Shown in pieces: positions 24,215 to 36,425 of a DNA stretch of 64,000 nt (position 1 is the stretch's first letter; every line of letters begins with the position of its first letter). The notes beneath the pieces were generated by a model. The model searched no databases and was not told where the DNA came from. It saw only the letters and a list, made by a program, of their open reading frames with translations. Origin of the DNA: Trichinella spiralis (lineage: Eukaryota; Nematoda; Enoplea; Trichinellida; Trichinellidae). Location: the NCBI GenBank assembly GCA_000181795.3, contig CM012954.1:4057063-4121062 (forward strand), written 5' to 3'. Made by a program: the position numbers and the translations under genes.

Positions 24215-26934
24215 ATAAATTCATGTCTTTTTGCAGCAGAGAACTGACATCATTTTTGGAAATGTATCATTAGTATTAAAATATTTTTATCTTTTTTTTT
24301 GTTAAAAAAATTTAATTTTTTTCTTCACATTATTTTCATCTCATAAGTAAATAAGAAATTTCAATTACTCAGACATATCAAAGCAGGTATAGCAAATATA
24401 AAATCAATATAATGTGCAATATCTACTATATTTGTTAGATGAATGTCATCATAAAACTTCAGCTTCCTTGTCTTTACTAGAGAATAATCTTATTTATAGA
24501 ATTTTACAATTTTAATCAAACTCCACATTTTACTCATCAAGAAAAGCTATTAAGGAAAACTATTCAAACTGACACGATTTATATACAAATTCCTTTCACT
24601 TTCAGAAAAAACATTTTTTACCAAATTATATTATTAAATTAATATTTTATAAATACACCTTCAAAACCGTGTCCAAATTACAACAATTTATTTTTTTGCT
24701 TCCATTATACTCTTATTTGCAATGCCTTAATAAAAACATTTTCAACATCAACAGAAATACAATTTCAAATATTACAGAAATAAAAGAAATGTTAACAGAC
24801 TATTCGATTTATAAATTAATTTTCAACAAATTTTCACTTCTTTATAAATATTTATTGAACTATAAATCTATATATATTATAGAGTTTTATATAGAATGCA
24901 TTTCAATTTACAAAATTTTACTTTTACATTCCAGCACAAGAAATGAATGCAAATGATGCCTGAATTTAAATAATGAAGCTTTTAAAGAAGCTTCATCTTC
25001 TTTCACAATAATTTTATTTATAATATGAATGCAATCGCATTATGCTTTATTGAATTAAAAAATAAGAAAGAAAATAAATTCTAATTCACGGTATATTTTC
25101 CACGTTTTTTAAGATTAATGACAGTTAAAAATTCAATTTATAATTATTGCGCTTTAAATGCATTGATAAAAGCTCAAATGCAGGTTAAGCATTATCTTTC
25201 TTTTCATAAAGTGCAAGGATGTATTAGCGCGGATGTTTTGGAGGTGTTTAAAGCGTAGACCATTCATTGTCATTCAACTTAAGTGTCATTGATCCGCCTG
25301 ACCAGTTCAATACTATCAACTGACAGAAAACAATAGCTCATCGAACTATCTTTTCTTCTCATGCAGACACTTCTTCAAAGACCAAACGGTGGAACTTTTA
25401 AAATATTTACCAGTTTACAGTTGTGCCTAGTGATCGGTCTGCGATTAGCACTTCATTATTACGCTAGATCAATTTTCTTCTAGCAACACGGATCAGAACA
25501 ACCCATTGTTCAACTGGCTTAACACTAGCTTTTTACAATTACCGTATATTTACAGTAACATTATGCTACAAATACTGGTCTATACAACGGATAAAACTCA
25601 TTCATACGTTCAACTGAGATGCTGCATTCGGGCAAATTTCTCCTCGTCTTCTCTTATTGGTCTAACATTTTCATTGGTTTTATTCGTTGATTGGTTCAAA
25701 ATGCTTTTCATATGATTCGATCAAATTCCTCTACTTTTTATTGGCCCGTACGATTCAGGATTTCATTAGCCAATAATTCCTTATTATGAATGGCTGCAAT
25801 ATTTCATGCTTCATTGGTCAAAACAGTTACGCTATTTCAAATTTTCATAACTTATTAATAAGAAACAAATTTTATCTAGTATCATTTTAAAGTGTAACCT
25901 TTGTTTCAAGAACAATCCCAACTGACCGTTGTATTTACCACACATTTTTGCTGACAGGCTATTTTACCATTAAAAATGTAAAACTAGTCCAGACTTATCT
26001 TGATTGCAAGTAAAATTTGTTGATTAAAAATGAAAAAAGATTTTTCCCGCGTAAGATAGCAGCTATCAAATCAGAAAAATATTCAGCTGACAACACCGGC
26101 ACTCTTAGTCAGGTGAACAGAGAACAAAATAAAAAATAACTTGTTAATCTCCTTTCTACAAACTTCATAATTACATAAAAGATGGAATACATTCTCAAAA
26201 TTATTACTTTTTTCAGATATGCCAAACGAATAAATTTTGAATTTGTAATAGCATCTTTTCACAAGGCTACGCGTAAAATGCCTTTGGCAAAATTAAAACT
26301 GCCAAATTCATTTATGTTGAAAATGCAATTCATAAATTGAATTACAAAAAGCATATACATATACGAGTTTAAAATAATAAATAGATATTTTTCAATATGG
26401 ATAAATTTTAAAAAATAATATTTTTAAATTCAAGAGAATACATACCGGAGAAAAGCCATTTAAATGTGACAGTTGTGGTCGAGCTTTCCGACAGCCAGGA
26501 AATTTAACACGCCATCGTCTCACACATACAACAGTATGTGATTGGAAATTAACGTTTCAATGTTGTCAAACAATCAGCCAATTTATACATTCAGGTAAAA
26601 CCGTACGCATGCGGACAATGTGGTCGTGCATTTAATCGAGCATCAAATTTGCATACACATCTGCGTACCCATTGCCATTATCGTCCTTTTGTTTGCATTC
26701 AGTGTGGAAAAGGATTCAATCAAAAAGTTGATTTAAAGCTCCATTTATTTTTGCACGCAAGTAAGTTACTATAAAATATTAATGCTTATGTTTTTATTTT
26801 AAAAGCGACACTTTATTTCTTTAATTGATTGTTGAGAAGTATTTTAATTTTTATATGTAATATTTTTGAGTCTCTAATACTACTACAACGAGTTCCGTTA
26901 TTAAGATTTTCACATTTTAGATGCTACGAAATGA
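23673..26934 (+). CDS. Four-finger C2H2 zinc-finger transcription factor
   Basis: Exons 23673-24059, 26435-26533, 26595-26760 and 26921-26934 join in phase to give 221 residues. The N-terminal 100 residues are low-complexity (Ser, Asn, Gln and a Thr/Pro tract). Four C2H2 fingers follow: [60 protein letters not shown] and [25 protein letters not shown]-type linkers join the first two. Fingers 2-4 resemble successive fingers of the Fezf/GFI1 type (FRQ..L.RH, CGKAFNRSS.L.TH, KPFVC..CGKGF.QK). I cannot choose between those families. The protein is short and ends six codons after the last finger, so longer isoforms are possible. Its first coding intron is 2375 bp and carries an (AC)n tract. Confidence 0.8.
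24145..24212 (+). repeat. (AC)34 microsatellite
   Basis: About 68 bp of uninterrupted AC dinucleotides sit 86 bp inside the first coding intron of the zinc-finger gene. This is the purest and longest simple repeat in the window. Confidence 0.98.
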
Positions 26935-29900
26935 TGGTATTCATCGTCCGCGGTTACTATATGATGAACAGGTTTTTACTGCATAAATTAGAATAGCACC
27001 AAATTGTCACACCGCGATTCCTAACACAGTGCGCCTACTCATAATAAAAATTATATTCATATGTCCTGTTTGCATGTTTCAACTTTGTTTCTTATAACAT
27101 AATTTGTAATCATGAACTGAATAGTCATTCAATGTTACATGTTTAATTACAAAATGTTGCAATTTTATTTTAAAAAATTCACTCACAGTTCAAAAGTTGA
27201 CAGACTTTAAACTGTTAAACCAACAAAATTTATGCAAATTGAAACCTATATTGAATTTTAAACTTACTTTTAGAATGTAAATTGAACTTCCTTGTCGTCT
27301 TTTGACAAATAATATTTCACTTCAAATAACATTTCAAAACTAAAGTTACCGTAAACTTTGAAATATTTAGTAGAACAAAAGTATGACCTACATTCTGTGA
27401 TATAATGAAAATTATTACTTGTATAAAAATGTGCTTAACAATAAATAACAATTACATAACAATCATTGAAAATTATGAAATTCCATTTTTTTATTTTTGA
27501 ATTGACTTTAGTAGAGCATTTTTTATTTTTATATTTTTGTAATATATTTATAAGCTGTTTGCATTTCTTTACTGAAATGATGCGTCTGCTTTTATAAATC
27601 ATATCAATAGCCCGAATAAAAAAATATAATTTTGCATTATATATTAGTTAAAGTTAAAGTTCGAGTTATGCTTCATCTGACTGCCAAGGCTGGTTGTTTT
27701 CATTTTACATTGATTTCGAAATTCATGTTTCCATTCCCAAGAGACGGCTGGCAACGCCGTTTTGAATAGAATCAATTTCTTTTATTAGAGTCAAGTAACA
27801 GGTTGAAAGAAAATTAAAAATTAAAATAAATTTATAAATTATACAAGCGTTCGAACTTATATAAACAAACTGATGCGTATGCATCTTCAAAATGAATTGT
27901 GAGTTCAAAAAAGCATTTTTAGCAAAGTAAAAATTTATTTTAAAGTAAAAACATAATTTTGAAAATGTTACACGTTACATTTAAAAAAATCAAATAAATC
28001 AGTTTTTTACAGTATTTTAAGAGCAATTAGCAGTAATAAATTAAGGAAAAAAACGCCTAATTATCTTAATGTACTGTACATAACCTGCAAGTGTTATTTA
28101 ATTACATTTTTTTACAGTAATTACAATTGCATTTTTTAAGCCAAACGTTAAGCATTATCCTGAATTCATTGAACACTAGATTAACAAACTTAATTTTCAC
28201 CGAGGTAAATTAAATTTTTTTTTATTCGAAGAGTTTAAATCTGAATTTATTAATTATTAATTTTATCTGTAGTTACGAGACGAGGTCAAAATAAAAAAAA
28301 ATAACGAAACATGATTTTTAAGTTTTCGAAAAATAATTTTAAAAAGTTTTTATCTAAAGTTGGTTAGTAAGTATGGAAGTTGATAATTATCCTTCTTTTC
28401 AATGATTTTGAATTTCTTATGCGAATAAAAAAGTCTGAAATAATTATAATTAAAAGAAACTGCAATTTTACTTGTTAGTTTGCTTAACTCATAGTTTCGG
28501 CTTTTCGATTTATTCAAGTGCACTTATTGTAAGTCAGCGATTGGAAAAATTTAATTTGCTCTCCTGTTCCTGCTTATTGATTTAAATATTAACTGAAGTT
28601 GAAATGAATTGAATTTTTATAATTGCAAAATTAGAATTTACAATATTACAATACAAACCAGGTTTGACATGTTAACATTGTAACTTAAAGGAAAGAAACT
28701 TCCAGTTATCAGTATTTACATATAGTGCAAAGTTAAAATTGAAATTGAATAAAGTATAATGTGAATGTTATTGCTGTAGTTGATCATTCATCAGCAGTCG
28801 TTCTTTAATTGATGCTATTTTCTACTTTATTTAAAAGTAAGATTGTTTTATTTTTATCACTGTGAAAACTTCTACTCATTAGATAGATACTTGAATTGTT
28901 TGAACAGCAAATAATGAATTCGAATTGTTTAGTTATTGCTTCATCAGGGTGACATTTGGTGAACAACATTTTGCAATCGAATTGCATTTGTTAAAAATGC
29001 AAAAATAATTCATTAAATAATAAAATAATAACACTTACCGTCAGTTGTGGTGTATTTAATTATTTGGTGATTAGTTGGTGAAGTTTAGGGAAGAAATTTT
29101 AGAAGTAAATTATTTCGTTTATGGATTGATATGTTCACAAAACCAACTGTTCGTATTGATCATTTCAGAGCAAATTTATACTTAGCTGTTTAAGTAGCTG
29201 ATTAAATAACTTTATCTTTCATGCTTTATCATATTTACTTTATTCTGTTGTGAAGAGAAATTTGCATATTATATCAGTCAACAGTGAACATGGATGCAAT
29301 AGTTGAACTAATATGAAAAAGAATTGAATTTTCACCACATTTGCAGTTTAAATTTACTGAAATTAATAATTGAAATTCAGAAAACTGTTTGAAATTTTTC
29401 TTAATCTTAATTCTTGCGAAATATCTTGCTAAGATTGGACAAATTGCCTATAAATAGAGCACAGAAGCTAGTCAGTTTTATTCGATTTACTTGATTATTT
29501 GATAAAAATGAAATTTACACTTAAATTATAAATATCACGAAATGAATATTTTTATTTGGCAAATCAGCGTTGAGAATTAGAAAATTTTCATTCATCAATG
29601 TTAGCTGTATCAACGCTTGCTTGGTTCTATGAAATTTACTTGCACGCTGAAACGTGCATCATTCATTCATGCATGCATGTCGAACGTGCAAAATTTGAAT
29701 CATTCAATTGTTAAGCCCAGTTTTTGCTTTTGCCTCGTTAGCACATTAAACATGCTAATTGTAGTTGTTTTTTTTTTTTGATGCGTTGTATCGCTTGATA
29801 AACAACCAGTTTAAATGTGAATTGCGTGATTTTGGCTTCATCGGTGTTGAAACTGGTTGTACTCTTTGTGCTACATTTCTCCATTTGCACAGTATGTTTG

Positions 29901-31085
29901 TTGCAGTTGTGAAATTATTTATTATTCAAAATAGCTTCATATTCATATTATGATCACCTATTTCAAATGTTATACGGCATTGTTGAAATTGCATAATAAA
30001 GAGCATATTGAAATTTATCATAAAAAATGAAACATTAATAAGCGAGATGGAATTTCTTTTTTCTGCTTTTTATTTGTTTATTTGAGTTTTTTGTTGTTGT
30101 GAGCGTGCAACATTTGTTGCTGAACGTATTTCTCTCATCTGCACGTTGAAGCATCTCTTAAAACGTCAAGCTGCAAGTTGTCTTGGTTTAATTTTATTGA
30201 ACGTGTTGCAAATGTTCTTGCTCAACTGTTTTACACTTGTCAAACGATAATAATGTCATCGGTTTTGGCTTTGGTTATTCTTAGAAATGATGTGTGCGTG
30301 CGTGCGTATGTATGTACTTAATATTTCAGATTTTTGTTTTTCACTTCTGAACTGCTCATCCACTTTTGGTTATTAATTAAAATTATGAAAAATTTATTTT
30401 GTGATTGTTCTTTATTTTTTTAGCATATGCTTATCGACATTTTTCATTGTTGATTAAAATAAAAACGTCCTCTGCTCTGTGCAGTTTCAAAGTTTGGTAT
30501 TGATTGTTCCTTTGGTTATTGCTGAATCTGCTGCTTCTTCTCCGCATTGCGCGTGGTTCTCATTTTTACAAACATGCTTTGCCGTTCTTTTTATTTTCTC
30601 ACAATTTCCCACATTTTTACTTTTATATTATGTTGATTTTGTTCAATGCAAAGCGGTGCTGCTGGACTCGATTTTATTAAGTGAACAGATGGACAAACAT
30701 GTGCGAAATATTACGTTTTCACCTACCCGCCAGTAGTAATATATATTATTTTATACATCTACCCTCAGCCGACCAACTTACTAACTGAATCAACATCTAG
30801 CTAGCTAGCTAGTTATAAATTGAAAATTTAGGTTATCAGCTTAGAGTGAAAGTCAACATTGCCTTCTGCTTTTATTTAAGCAAATATGATGGTTGAACTC
30901 ATTATTTCGTATAGCCCAGTTTAGTCCAATTTGTTAAATGCAGTGCAGCTGAAGAATTATGTGGTCTACTGTATTCCGCGACAGCAATCATCATCCTCTT
31001 TATTATATGTATAATTTAAATTTTGTTTATTTTTAAGACGTTCCATTCTGAGCTGTGCTTTTGATATTGACTTTGTCGTTTGAAA
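26935..31085. other. 4 kb gene-free spacer
   Basis: I see no supported gene. The longest open frame (85 residues at 30479) is hydrophobic and T-rich, with no motif. Minor features are ATGCATGCATG-type sequence around 29670, a (GTGC/GTAT) stretch near 30295 and four copies of CTAG at about 30799-30814. The 3' end probably holds the 5' region of the permease gene. Confidence 0.45.
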
Positions 31086-31973
31086 ATGGCTTCAAAACAA
31101 GAAACAGTCCCGTTGCAACCGAAAAAAGAACTCGAAGACGTGAAATATGCTATTGTAGCTTTGAAAGAAAGAAGCGCTACAGAGTTTGAAGTAAAATTTG
31201 TCCAGACATATTATAGTTGAAGTGATTATAATCCGAATATATCTTAGAAATTGAAAACATTTTTATGGGATTTGGATCCAACATTACGTCTGCCAGCTAA
31301 AAAGATGTCCAACCCTGCAGCATTGGGCCTCGGCGGATTTGGATGTGCCGTTTTGATGTTTCAAGTGAAAAATATGGGCTTGATCAATCAAGGTCCAACT
31401 GCTTGGGTTGCACTCGTGCTCGGAGGATTGATGCAAGTTTTTGCAGGTATTATTAATAATTTGCACAGTTTCATTTTCCATCTTTCTGATTCTGATTCAT
31501 TCTTTTATTAAGGTTTACAAGAATTTAAAACTGGAAACAATTTTGGTTATGCGGCATTTTCTTGCTTCGGCGGTCTGTGGACTTGCTTCGGTTTGATCGG
31601 CTTTTGCAAAGAAATGAAATATTTTCCAGTAACACAAGCGGACATGGGAGTTTTGTTGATCATTTTCACATTATTCACGTTTATCTTCCTTTATCCGGCA
31701 GCAAAATTGGACATGGTATTATTTCTGATGTTTTTCGATTTGTTTTTGGCATTCGTTGTCGGCGATGTGGCCCATTTTATGGATCTTCCAGATGCCAAGC
31801 CTGTAGAAACAACCAGCGCAGTACTTTTCATGATCGGCGGCTTGCTCGCATTGTACATCATGGCCCATATTATCTACTTGGATGTTTTCAAGAGAGATTT
31901 GCTTCCTGTTGGTCAAGCTCCAATGTTGAAATGGTGTCCTCGATTGGCACACGCCCAACACGAGCAAGTTTAA
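31086..31973 (+). CDS. Acetate/succinate permease, Gpr1/Fun34/YaaH (AceTr) family
   Basis: This is a six-helix monocarboxylate transporter-like protein. Family members such as bacterial SatP and yeast Ady2 move acetate or succinate across the plasma membrane. Exons 31086-31190, 31248-31446 and 31513-31973 give 254 residues in phase. A hydrophilic N-terminus of about 50 residues is followed by the family signature NPAALGLGGFG (normally NPAPLGLxxF). Then come LMQVFAGLQEFKTGNNFGYA and AFSCFGGLWTCFGLIGF, matching family helices 3-4 (AG..EF..GNTFG...FSSYGGFW). At least five further hydrophobic segments end near residue 240. The Ala for Pro change in the signature is the main oddity. The family is common in fungi, bacteria and protists but rare in animals. 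Two introns and AT-rich flanks show that this copy is resident in the genome. Confidence 0.92.
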
Positions 31974-32268
31974 TCCTCTGTCGCTTGCTTTTCTCATTTT
32001 ATTCTCTTGCTTCAAACGACAACAACAACAAACAAACAAAAAATGCCAACGTAGTTGCTTCCAATTGCTCTTTAGCATATATCGTTGTTATTTAACTCGC
32101 CAAATATTATTATTATCATTATTATTCATTTGTCATTTTAAATTAGACAAAGTAATAATATACAATTATATTATCATTTCCGCATAATGGAAATCCAGAT
32201 CAATGCTTGTTTTTTGTTTTGTGATATTTTTGCATAACGCATGCTCGAATTGGAATTGCATTTATTGA

Positions 32269-32274
32269 AATAAA
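32269..32274 (+). terminator. Candidate polyadenylation signal of the permease gene
   Basis: AATAAA lies about 300 bp downstream of the permease stop codon on the same strand. Position and sequence are the only evidence. Confidence 0.35.
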
Positions 32275-34538
32275 AATGATATGCATGAATTAGAAAATTG
32301 TTCGTTCAGTGTTGATGAAGTTAATTCAAATGAAATTAATGATGATGTGGGATAATATAAATAAAAACTGTGCAATATAAAGTGTCAATGAACGATGAAT
32401 TTTATATAGAAAGACGTGATGCGTTGAAAACAAGTCGAGAAATGACGATATCCCGCCAAGTTCAGTTTTCAGTGTGCCAATTTAGTTAGACTGAAATATA
32501 TTGATCACCGCCAGTGAAACTTTTTGATAAACGGCGCAAAAATTCTTGTCAAGATGCGTACGAATGACATTGTTGTTGTCATTGGCAAAAGCTGTTTTTG
32601 TGTTATTTCGTTGAAACCTAAATATTTCTTAAATATAAATATATACTTTTGCCTGATATTATTCATATTGATAAAATCTCTCATTGGAAAAATGAAAAAT
32701 TGTACAAAAATTAGAGTAGAATTGTTCTCTTCTTCTTCTTCTACAGTATGCTCGAGAAAATTTAATGCTCAAGAAGTGTCATTGTTGTCGTTTTTTGTTT
32801 ATCTTCTCAAATGTGACAAAAAATTAACAATAACCGGTTTTGTTGATTTTAATTCATAAAATTTGCATATTATGCATCATGCAAATGTTTACACGTTAGA
32901 TGACAATCGAACCAGGGAACAAAGAGTTCAGTTTTGCGTTGTTTCAACAATGCCGATAAAGTGTGCAAATGCAAAAACAGCGCTACCGATTGCTGGACGA
33001 CTGCTGCCGACGAAACAATCCGACCTTTGCAGATAGTGCGCTATTTCAACGCTGTCGGATGGACAATATAATTGTCCTCGCGCCATAATGGGTAGTAGGG
33101 TCAGTGGTGCTATAGAAATAAATCAACAACAAAAAACATACATGTATATATATGTATATAACAGAGATAGAAAAAAGGGGGCCAATAGGCGGAGGTGGCG
33201 GCGGTCAGCTGCCAATCGACGAACGTTGACCACCGAGTTTAACGGTCCAATCGAATTTCAGTGCAACAGGTGCCACTGAAAAGTGCACGCCACTGACAGG
33301 CAGGCGGTGCTGAAATGAAATTGCAAATTTGCCACAACCAACAATCCCATTCAAGCAATACAGCAGCTAGGCGTTCTCGCGGTTAGGATTTTTTGTGCAA
33401 CAACAATGATCAACATCTGAACAACAAAAATACCGTCCATTGTGTTGCTTTTTGTTTTTTGAATATTCATTGTTTTCTCAAGCTGCTGTGGAAAGTGGTT
33501 TCATATATTTTCTTCCACATTGCTGATATTTGGAAATATTTTGTTTGTTGTAACATTAGCTGGCTGCTTGTGGTTTTCTTCTCAACTTTTGGACCAACAG
33601 CAACATACATACATACATACAGTTGGAGAGAATAAAAACGTCGTTCATCCGCGTGAACAATTCACGCTCTTTTGTTCGCTGTTGGTGCGGAGCACGTTGG
33701 CCAAGACAATTTTGGTAAGAGAATATTTGCATATTGACAAACAGATAAATAAATAAATAGTTCGTTCACACAAGTGCAAATAACTAAGAACGAACAACAA
33801 CACTGGACCGCAACAATCAGCACTTGTAAATTTTTGCTGTTGCCTAGTTTAATGAATCACGATACAGTTTATGTATCATTTTTTAAATCTTCACTAACAT
33901 TTTTTGCCATTTCAAATTCTCCCATTCAACTTTTAAAATCAATTCTTATCTTGTATGTGAATAACAATACTAATAATAGTATTTCTTCTTGAACACAGTG
34001 TTGTTGATCTTGATTACGTATTTTGTTTTCTTGCAAAATTTTGCAAAAAACATGAAAATAAAAGTTTCTTTTCAATATTTTACACATTTTCTTATCTTTA
34101 GTTTTTTTTTAGTTTTGTTTAACTTTTTTTCAGCTTTGCATGTAAAAATGAATAGAAAATAAAAACATTTCTGCACAAATCGTTCTTTCTATTGTATCTC
34201 TCTCTCCCCCCCCCCTTAGCTTTCTCTCGTCAAGGTAAATTCCAACAGACATTATCTTCCCAGTGAAATCAACATTCTAGAATTAAGATGTGGAAATTGG
34301 TCATCCGGTATTGTCGTTAGAGTTTTCTGCTTGAAAGCATCAACGTTGAATAAGATAGAGGAGACCAGTTTGTTCCCTTTTAACTCGTGTCCTCGAATGG
34401 CCACTTTTCATTGGTTCATTGGAATTGTGACATTTTCTACGACCGTTTTTCACTTAGCTTCTTCTATGTAGCCAACTGAACACCACTGTAGTGGTTCATA
34501 CCTTGTAAAATTATCGTTGTTCTTCTTTTGCAAATTTA

Positions 34539-34541
<3 letters not shown>

Positions 34542-34575
<34 letters not shown>

Positions 34576-34588
34576 TTATTTATTTATT
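34542..34588. repeat. (AT)n then (TTTA)n microsatellite
   Basis: About 30 bp of AT dinucleotides run into TTTA tetranucleotides immediately before the TTTCTTTTTCAAAG acceptor of the Fringe coding exon. Confidence 0.9.
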
Positions 34589-34643
34589 GTTTCTTTTTCA
34601 AAGGCTGCATCTCAGTTTGTGCTCATATCCGGTCTGGGCGGTG

Positions 34644-35627
34644 ATGGCCGAATGGGTTCCACCAGTGCAGAATGATCGAAGCAGAAAGTCATCCGCACTT
34701 GTGCTCAGCTGCAGCTTGTTCGGCTTCGGATCTTTACTGCTTGCAGTGTGCTTACTTGGACCGGTAGTCGGAGTACCCCGACCTCATCATCATCAAGATC
34801 AAGAGGATCGTCGACTGTTTCCGCATTATCCGGTGATGGGTGAAAAAACATCCGATGTATTTATAACTGTGAAAACGTCGGGCAGATTTCACAAAAGTCG
34901 AATCGCTAGCATCTTAGATACCTGGTTCCAACTTGCCCCTGGTGATATTTTCTTCATCACCGACCAAGATGATAAGCATTTATCACGGCGCACCGGTGAA
35001 CATGTCATAGCGACTCAGTGTCGAGCTTCGCACAGCTTGCTCGGCTTGTGTTGCAAAATGGGAGTTGAATTTGACAGCTACATTCGCTCGAAGAGAAATT
35101 GGTTTTGTCATTTTGACGACGACAATTATGTTAACGTTCCGCTGTTGAAAAAATTACTTTCCAAATACAATCCGGACAAGGATTGGTATTTGGGGAAACC
35201 GTCGACCAAAATGCCCGTTCACCATCCCGATGATAAAAATGAACCCCGGAAATTTTGGTTCGCCACGGGCGGTGCTGGATTTTGCCTGAGTCGTTCTTTG
35301 GCCAAAAAGTTGGCTCCACTAGCCGCAGACGGTCAGTTTGTTCAAGTTTGCCGTCGACTGTCACTTCCGGACGACGTGTCGATGGGATTTTTGATTGGTC
35401 ACACGTTGGCGACCAATTTGACCATAGTGAAGCAGTTCCATTCCCATTTGGAGCCGCTTTACACGCTCGACCACAGACAACTTGCCGAGCAAGTGTCGTT
35501 GAGTCGCGGTGTAAACGTACCATCAATTTTTGACAACGATCCTTCTCATTTCAAATCCTTGCACTGCTTGCTTTATCCACAAGCATCACTGTGTTTGAAA
35601 ACAACACAATCAAGCGACACTTCTTGA
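34644..35627 (+). CDS. fng: Fringe-type beta-1,3-N-acetylglucosaminyltransferase
   Basis: Fringe adds GlcNAc to O-fucose on EGF repeats of Notch in the Golgi and so tunes ligand choice. The coding region is one exon. I start at ATG 34644 (MAEWVPP) because the region before it ends in an acceptor-like TTTCAAAG. A hydrophobic signal-anchor at about residues 20-43 fits a type II Golgi protein. The catalytic domain shows DVFITVKTSGRFHKSR, LDTWF, the metal-binding DDD in WFCHFDDDNYVN, KDWYLGKPS, FATGGAGFCLSR and LPDDVSMGF, all in family order. The C-terminal FHSHLEPL segment is also conserved. Length (327 residues) is normal. No internal intron was seen. Confidence 0.95.
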   Translation: MAEWVPPVQNDRSRKSSALVLSCSLFGFGSLLLAVCLLGPVVGVPRPHHHQDQEDRRLFPHYPVMGEKTSDVFITVKTSGRFHKSRIASILDTWFQLAPGDIFFITDQDDKHLSRRTGEHVIATQCRASHSLLGLCCKMGVEFDSYIRSKRNWFCHFDDDNYVNVPLLKKLLSKYNPDKDWYLGKPSTKMPVHHPDDKNEPRKFWFATGGAGFCLSRSLAKKLAPLAADGQFVQVCRRLSLPDDVSMGFLIGHTLATNLTIVKQFHSHLEPLYTLDHRQLAEQVSLSRGVNVPSIFDNDPSHFKSLHCLLYPQASLCLKTTQSSDTS

Positions 35628-36400
35628 TTATGCACATATCATCTTTTGGTGACAAATTCATTTATATTCATACATACACATACGTATATATATATATATA
35701 TATTTGTTTTTTCTTGTGGTTGAAAATTTTAAAATTTTCTACAAAATAAAGTTTAACCAAAAACTGAACTCAAATTGTCCTTTTATTGTTCATAATTGTT
35801 GCTAAATTTCAACAATAAATTGTTAATTGAAAAATGTTTTCCAAAAAAAAAATAAAATAAAATAAAATGTGCTTACTTATTGAAATATATTGGCTTATTT
35901 GCTTTGATTTGAAACTAGAACAGTGGCAAAGAAAAGTTTGTTCAATCTTTGACCATGAGAAAATTCCCTTGAGTTCAAGCAATTCAGTGAACAATAGCCG
36001 TGTAGCCATTATTGACGGAAATCAACCTTTGCCAACAGTCCTCAGCAACGGTGTTGTCCTTGGAAATAACGAGCGTAAAATAACAAAAAATAGTAATAAT
36101 AATAAATAAAAGCAAGTATATTCTCTTTTTCTGCTTTGGAAAAATATTTCCCTACTCGTTTGATTCAATTATCAATTTTATCCCTTCCAATATATCCTTA
36201 ATTATAGATGTAGATGGTGTTATATTTGTGTTGTAAAATTCCACATTGAAATTCAGTAATAAATGAATGAATGAATGAATGAATGAAAAATTGAAAAATG
36301 AAAATAATTGGGCATTCTTTGTAAGTGTTCGTGAGTTTCTGATTGAATGAGCATAGAAAATTGACTAAAGTAATAAACCCCTTTGTATAAATTATACACT
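35628..36400. other. 3' flank of Fringe
   Basis: AT-rich sequence with a (TA)n run at about 35683-35701, the Fringe AATAAA at 35745, and AATG tetranucleotide repeats near 36260-36286. I see no gene. An 80-residue plus frame at 35867 has no motif. Confidence 0.4.
35745..35750 (+). terminator. Candidate polyadenylation signal of Fringe
   Basis: AATAAA lies 118 bp downstream of the Fringe stop codon. Confidence 0.5.
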
Positions 36401-36425
36401 GTATGAGAAAACTCATTTTCTATAT

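Larger units (their letters stand above)
31974..34643. other. Spacer and probable 5' region of Fringe
   Basis: This 2.7 kb stretch has no supported coding exon. It contains an AATAAA at 32269-32274 that suits the permease, a GC-richer patch at about 33060-33330, ACAT repeats near 33604, and a strong pyrimidine tract with a C10 run (34206-34215) ending TTAG. The last could be a splice acceptor for a Fringe 5' UTR exon. Confidence 0.35.

Noticed and set aside
24669-24956. 95-codon plus frame inside the zinc-finger intron
   Set aside because: Almost all codons are A/T-only and there is no motif; consistent with chance in intronic sequence.
30479-30736. 85-codon hydrophobic plus frame upstream of the permease
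   Set aside because: T-rich, no start context or family, and cannot be spliced in phase to the permease start exon, which has its own ATG.
33088-33279. 63-codon plus frame MGSRVSGAIEINQQQK
   Set aside because: It lies in the GC-richer 5' region of Fringe, with no motif and no conservation evidence; better seen as 5' UTR or spacer.
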